From contig MU119455.1 in assembly GCA_014904845.1 (NCBI GenBank), positions 1 through 64,000 on the forward strand: DNA of 64,000 nucleotides, written 5' to 3'. This stretch comes from Acephala macrosclerotiorum. Taxonomy: Eukaryota; Ascomycota; Leotiomycetes; Helotiales; Mollisiaceae. Of the stretch, positions 59,094 to 64,000 are shown one piece after another. The position numbers and the translations under genes were made by a program. Below the pieces are notes generated by a model. It was not told the DNA's origin. It saw only the letters and a list, made by a program, of their open reading frames with translations, and did no database searches. How positions within the stretch are numbered: position 1 is the stretch's first letter; each line of letters starts with the position of its first letter.

Positions 59094-60494
59094 ATGGCTG
59101 CTCCCGAGGCCGACACAGAGAACCGGACGAATGCTGTCAACATCAGCAATGAACAGACGGAAGAGACCCCACTCCTCAGCGACCAACAATCCGACGAGGA
59201 ACGGGAGGCGAGGGATAAGGAGCCGAAAAAGACCAGCACAACGAGCTGGTATGTCTGGAGGATATTCTGGGCTGTTGTTGCAGCTCTTGTCCTCGCAGCC
59301 TTCATCTACGGCTGGGTAAAAGCGGGTGGCGATGTTAACGTGGGTGTCACAACTCGATGCAACGATCATCACGCTGACCTCTGCCTTCTAGTTTGACCTG
59401 AAGAAGGCGCTGTTGCGTGCTCTTGGAGGAGGATTAAGTGGTGCTGCGGCAATGGTGTTGCAAGTTTTACTTTTGATGGTATTGATATCCCCTAGTGTGC
59501 CTTCCCGCTGGGACTGATCATTCTTCAGCCCCTCCGAACAATCATGAATTATCAATACCGTTTCGGAACCTCTTTCACCGAAGCTACGAAGATGCTTTAC
59601 GAAGTAGGAGGGTATGGGCGATACTATGACGGCCTTGGTGCTGCGCTTTTCCAGGGTAAACTATCTAGCCCTTTCCGTCATGTGATATCAAGCTCAACTG
59701 TACAGGTCCCCTTTCAAGGTTTGGAGACACGGCAGCGAACGCTGGTATTCTCGCTTTGCTTCAATCGAATTCTTACTTGAAGAACATGCCTTCGCTTCTC
59801 AAGACGATATTCGTATCTCTTTGGTAAGAGCTGAAAATACCCCTTCACCTGATCATCAAGCTGACTCGGTACCAAGCGCTGCTGGGTTCCGAATGATACT
59901 CACACCCATCGACACTCTGAAGACAACTCTCCAAGTACAAGGCGCCAAGGGAACAACCCTCCTCCGTCAGCGCATCAAAGAGAATGGGATCGGAAGTCTT
60001 TGGTGGGGTGCATTTGCTACCGTAGTAGCCACATTTGTGGGAAATTATCCATGGTTTGCTACCTACAACTTCCTCTCAGAAACCATTCCTGAGCCAGCGA
60101 AGCATCCGATAATCGTATGGCTGCTCAGACTTGCCTTCGTCGGATTCTGCGCATCTGTCATTTCGGATTCCGTTTCCAATTCTTTGAGAGTCGTGAAGAC
60201 CTATCGTCAGGCCAACGACGTCAAGGTTTCATACAGTAGGATCCTACTCTTCTATCCTTGAATATCTTGACTGATTACTTATAGCCGAGGCTGCGCGGTT
60301 GGTTGTCCTCCAGGACGGCATAGTCGGACTGTTTGGACGTGGGCTCAAGACGAGGATCTTGTGCAATGGGCTTCAGGGACTCTTGTTCTCGATTTTGTGG
60401 AAGTTGTTCTTGGATCTGTGAGTCAACTCAATAATTCTATCGGTGGGTATTTCTGCTAATATCTTTCAGTTGGGAAGAGAAGACAAAGTCCTAG
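59094..60494 (+). CDS. Mitochondrial carrier family-like membrane protein
   Basis: There are seven exons: 59094-59339, 59392-59478, 59529-59655, 59706-59823, 59877-60235, 60285-60417 and 60470-60494. All junctions are phase-consistent, and the product is 364 residues. An N-terminal acidic region (TEETPLLSDQQSDEEREARD) with a di-leucine-like ETPLL precedes a TM helix (WRIFWAVVAALVLAAFIYGW). The carrier core has one canonical signature, TPIDTLKTTLQVQG. The other two repeats are degenerate (LMPLRTIMNYQ and ISDSVSNSLRVVKTYRQ). Substrate and membrane are uncertain. The extra N-terminal helix and degenerate motifs suggest a specialised or non-inner-membrane member. Five of the six introns are 49-53 nt. 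Confidence 0.85.
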
Positions 60495-60883
60495 ATTAAA
60501 TCTCTGAAGTAGTTCTTCTGGATACTCATCAGTTCTTTCATGTTTGAATGGACAGCCAGCCAGTAGTGGTCGAGGTGTACATATGCGAGATTGTTTTTTG
60601 ATATATGACAAGAAAGACGTCGGAGGCCTAGACAGAAATTGGATACATTAGCTAGCGGATGCAAACTTGGCGATTCTGCCTCATCTTTCGAAAAGCTTGC
60701 GACACGAAGCCCTCTTCAATCCAAGGAGCATCGTCCACGTGACCCGATAGAACCCAAGTAGAGTGTGGCTGGAACACCTGCATGATTAGCGCTTACTTTG
60801 CATGGTCCGCTTCTTCTATCCTGCATCTTGTCTGCGAACTTTCTTCAATCTCGTTCATTTCATTATTTCGGATCAGATTCAAA
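60495..60883. promoter_or_regulatory. Upstream region of HET protein 2
   Basis: About 390 bp of leader and promoter. The last 60 bp are pyrimidine-rich (TCTTCAATCTCGTTCATTTC) ahead of the start codon. Confidence 0.35.
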
Positions 60884-63393
60884 ATGATTTGCAAAGCATG
60901 CGAAAACTTGACTATTGATGAATTGTTCGAGCGAGCATCCAACCCACCCGGACATTTGATACTTCACCCTTCTTTTGATCACCTCACAGTTGCGGCAAGT
61001 AATGGTTGCGATACATGTAGAGCGTTTCATGCTCGTTTCAACAATGAATTTCTTGATTTGAAAGAGAAGGTTGTCGAATTCGAAAAGGCTCGAGGCGCTT
61101 CCCCTCCTGTCATTGTACTTCTTCAGATGGGCTTTGGACAGCATGGCAAAAGACCTATTAACAAGATACACGTTCAAATTGGGGATGATCCTGATAGGCC
61201 AGGTATTGAGCAGCTAAAGATTTCATTTCGTGTTTCCAAAACTTGGGGTACAATTTTAATCCCAGACTCACCAACGTACAAACATGTATGCTAACATGTT
61301 CCCCAGAATTCGAGCCCAAAGAGGAAACTACCGGCTATGATCTTTGGAGAACCAAAATCGATCATGACCTGGGCTCAGATCAAAACTTTGGCATTGCTCA
61401 AGGCTGGATTCAAGATTGCTGCAATGATCATGACCCCTCTATTTGCCCCCCACTTGAGGACGCTGACCTTCCAACGAGACTCATCGACGTTGGAACACCT
61501 CAAAATCAAAACCTACGTCTGACTGAGACCTCAAAAGGTGAGAAGGGCCAATACCTCGCGCTGTCTCACTGCTGGGGTCCACCAGAAACAAAGAAACTGC
61601 TCACCAAAACCGAGACCCTCAGCTCACGACTCGCATCGATTGATGTTCAAGATATGCCACCAAACTTCTCAGATGCCGTCGTAATCACTCGCAGACTTGG
61701 ATATAAATACCTGTGGATCGATTCTCTATGCATCATCCAAGACTCCAAGTCGGACTGGGAGACCGAGAGTCAAAACATGGGAAACATCTACACCAATGCT
61801 GCTATCACGTTGGCTGCAGCTGCAGCGACGAGTAGTGAGGGTGGTCTGCTGACCAAAGGATACCAACCTCTATCAAATGAGACAATGAGTCCCAAGAAGT
61901 GGTTCCTCACAGATTCGATTGGAAGATCACACATCGCGTTCATGTCTGATGAGAAAAACAAAGTGTCGTCAACGACCCCCGGACCAGCGTCTGAACCAAA
62001 TATCTGCCGCATCAAACTCAACCAAGAAGACTCCGCTCGAAGCGTCATTCTAGACCCCCTGCCAGAATTCTCCGACCTCGAAGAAAACTGGTTTCGTTGC
62101 ACAGCTCTAGGACCCCTCGGCCTCCGTGGCTGGTGCCTCCAAGAAAAGCTCCTCTCTCGCCGGATTCTCTTCTACGGCAAACGCCAAATATACTGGCAAT
62201 GCGCATCTGCTCGGAAGGCAGCAGATGGCGAGTCCGTTCCTGCATCAGCAGCTCGCTCACAAGCCAACATTGGGAATGACGTCTCGGACTGGCCTGATGT
62301 CTTGCGCTTGAGGCAGTTGCATCGCGAAGCTGCCACTCCAGAACAACGACAGGCAATTGAGACGAAGATATATAAAACTTGGCATAATGTTCTCTTTCTG
62401 TATATCAATCGTCGCCTTACCTTCTACTCGGATCGCCTGCCTGGACTTGCGGGCATGGCGACGCTGATCCACGAGCTGACTGGAGATCAATATGTCGCTG
62501 GCTTCTGGCACAAGTATCTCCTCACAAGTCTCATTTGGACACACACGAAGTCCGTCCTAAGAGAAGAGGCTCCAAGATCGATCGCAGAACGGTATGAAAC
62601 GGAAACTCCAGAATGGGAGAAAGAGACTTCGAAAATGTCGGGACCGTCTTGGAGCTGGTGCTCGCATGATTTCACTGATATCCTGGACTTCTGGGCCGAT
62701 TTTAACGAAGACTATCGGCAGAGCTTTTGGAAGAGACAAGATGCGGAGGTTATGGCTGTGAACGTCGATATCGTCGGTGGGAATCCTTTTGGGCAAGTCA
62801 AATCCGGTGAGCTTGTCCTACGAGGCTGGACATACCCGAGATGGGATGTTCGGACACTTGATGAAGGCGCCCTCCAGAAGAAATGGCAGATATGGAGCTC
62901 AGTCAACCTGGGGGTCTGCCCACACAGTCCATGGAACAGGAATCGCGGAAGCGATGGACTATGTGAGGATCGAGCAGTATTGTGGGATTATTGGCCAAGA
63001 CAAACGAAGTCTCCTGCGAAGCGAGCCTGGATACATCTTTTTCGCTGGCTGATCGACATCTTCGTTCTTTTCCTCTGGCAAGGTCTGTCGAAGTCCTTTC
63101 GGGAACGAAGTCAAAAGGATTGTCATGCTTGCAACGAATATATCTGCATGCACATCCTTTCCATCGTCAACAAGGAACCGGGACGAGATGGCAGACATGG
63201 GATTGACCTCTGGTCTTTGGTACTGGAGCTTGTGCCTGGAAAGGAAGGCAAATATCGTCGCGTCGGCATCGCCAGGAAAGCAGCATATGCCTCGAAAGGA
63301 GAATTTCTTGACTCGAAGAGTCCAACTGCAGCAAGTGCCCAGACACCAAAGGCATTTGATGGGTGGAAATCACAAAAAGTAACGATTATCTGA
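60884..63393 (+). CDS. Heterokaryon-incompatibility (HET-domain) protein 2
   Basis: There are two exons, 60884-61247 and 61307-63393. The 59-nt intron (GTACAA to CCCCAG) splits a Glu codon, and the product is 816 residues. The N-terminus has MICKACENLTIDELF and CDTCRAFH, the usual Cys-rich leader. The HET core is QYLALSHCWGPP (about residue 204), YLWIDSLCIIQDSKSDW (about 256), IYTNAAITLAAAAATSSEGG and GWCLQEKLLSRRILFYG (about 395). GPSWSWCSHDFTDI and GELVLRGWTYP mark the C-terminal half. Near the end, WIHLFRWLIDIFVLFLW is hydrophobic and may associate with membrane. It is of the same class as HET protein 1, with the core at nearly the same residue, but the sequences are diverged, so they are not a recent duplication. 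Confidence 0.92.
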
Positions 63394-63964
63394 AGATTTC
63401 AAAGCACGATTTTGCCCGCCACTGCAACCGACCACCTAAGCTTAGCGAGCTTTGACAATGGCATCGATTTCTCTTCCAAGCTGAAGGTAGTTTAAATCAA
63501 TAGAACAAAGGCTGTTGGAAATGAGCAAGAAAGGGTTTTGAGCATAATCTATTGTCAATGATTTTTAACATTTTTTAGCGTCTTGGTGCGGGGTAGGTGC
63601 GGGGTACAAGGGGCCTAAAAAGGAAACTCGATGCGCTGGAGATTTAGCGATACGGCGCTGAAGAGAACTACCTCGAGGGCGAACAGAGCTTAGCACCTTC
63701 GGTCCCAAATAACAAAAACCAGACCTGAATGCAACCAATTAAAATCTGAACTGCTTCAAAAGTTCATTTGCGGCCCAGAAACTAAAACAGAAGCACGATA
63801 TACAATGGCACTACTAATTTGGATCTGGACTGAAGGCTCTTCCTTCTTGCCCATAAAACAAGATCCACACCCCTATTTCACTCTCCAGCTTTAGTCCACG
63901 ACCAGACCACGATTTCAATTCCCACCTCTATTTCCACAGCAAATTCAACTCCACAAACGCCACC
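63394..63964. promoter_or_regulatory. Upstream region of the gene at the window end
   Basis: A CATAAAAC motif near 63851 and a long pyrimidine/AC-rich leader directly before the start codon are typical of a well-expressed fungal promoter. Nothing else is recognised. Confidence 0.4.
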
Positions 63965-64000
63965 ATGAAGGGTTTCGACCCCACAACCAATATCTACGAG
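63965..64000 (+). CDS. Start of a gene cut by the window end
   Basis: The ATG at 63965 has a strong context (CACCATGA) and opens MKGFDPTTNIYE up to the window end. Only 12 codons are visible, so the product cannot be named. The CT/AC-rich leader of about 100 bp supports a true start. Confidence 0.6.
   Translation, partial: MKGFDPTTNIYE

Noticed and set aside
61243..61306. Upstream part of the long second HET frame (MGYNFNPRLTN...) as a protein start
   Set aside because: This is the intron sequence; the spliced model joins a conserved Cys-rich first exon in phase.
1..64000. Bacterial-type features (operons, Shine-Dalgarno, CRISPR, tRNA/rRNA)
   Set aside because: Genes have spliceosomal introns and fungal domains; no CRISPR-type equal repeats, rRNA or tRNA were seen.

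Overview
The window looks like a chromosome piece from a filamentous ascomycete. The genes carry many 46-110 nt GT-AG introns, and the protein set is typical of filamentous fungi: two HET-domain proteins, a CVNH protein, UstYa/DUF3328 proteins, DUF3632 and a CorA-like transporter. Gene-rich DNA of balanced composition alternates with extremely AT-rich blocks of the kind left by repeat-induced point mutation (RIP). The gene families would fit Leotiomycetes, but that placement is only an inference. No rRNA, tRNA or CRISPR was seen. All splice sites below were read by eye and checked for phase consistency.

Layout. 1-7260 is an AT-rich, apparently RIP-destroyed block. At its edge lies a broken HeLo/kinase-like gene (7262-8492). 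Then come an HRI1-like gene, cytochrome c heme lyase, a divergently transcribed zinc-finger/DEDDh exonuclease gene, a small TIR element (13562-13845), a DUF3632 gene and two decayed UstYa-like genes (15694-16677 and 18224-19248), which may be the remains of a ribosomal-peptide biosynthesis locus. 20.9-31.1 kb holds an APH-like kinase, a CVNH lectin-like gene, a large Ser/Thr kinase and a CorA-like membrane protein. 31.8-33.1 kb holds two tiny three-exon genes that appear to be distant paralogues. 34.5-39.0 kb holds three tandem paralogues of an unrecognised family, each starting with an 11-nt first coding exon.

39.7-52.3 kb is repeat-dominated. It contains a beta-propeller gene fragment, a degenerate array with exon-like ends (42.4-44.6 kb), a gene with a duplicated exon-intron unit (45003-45540), GGGTGGGG/AACCC repeats, a seven-copy array built on TTTGTTGCACATCG, and a 2186-bp RIP-mutated Fot1/pogo-type transposon with 40-bp TIRs and a TA target duplication. 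Beyond it are hairpins built from the same TTTGTTGCACATCG motif. 52.8-64 kb is gene-rich again: a HET protein, an RBR-type ubiquitin ligase, an uncharacterised gene, a mitochondrial-carrier-like protein, a second HET protein and the first codons of a gene cut by the window end.

Taken together, a broken HeLo/kinase-like gene and two intact HET genes point to an allorecognition or programmed-cell-death repertoire beside RIP-affected, repeat-rich DNA. The least explained items are the three-gene family with the 11-nt first exon, the tiny-gene pair, and the repeat arrays at 42-52 kb.
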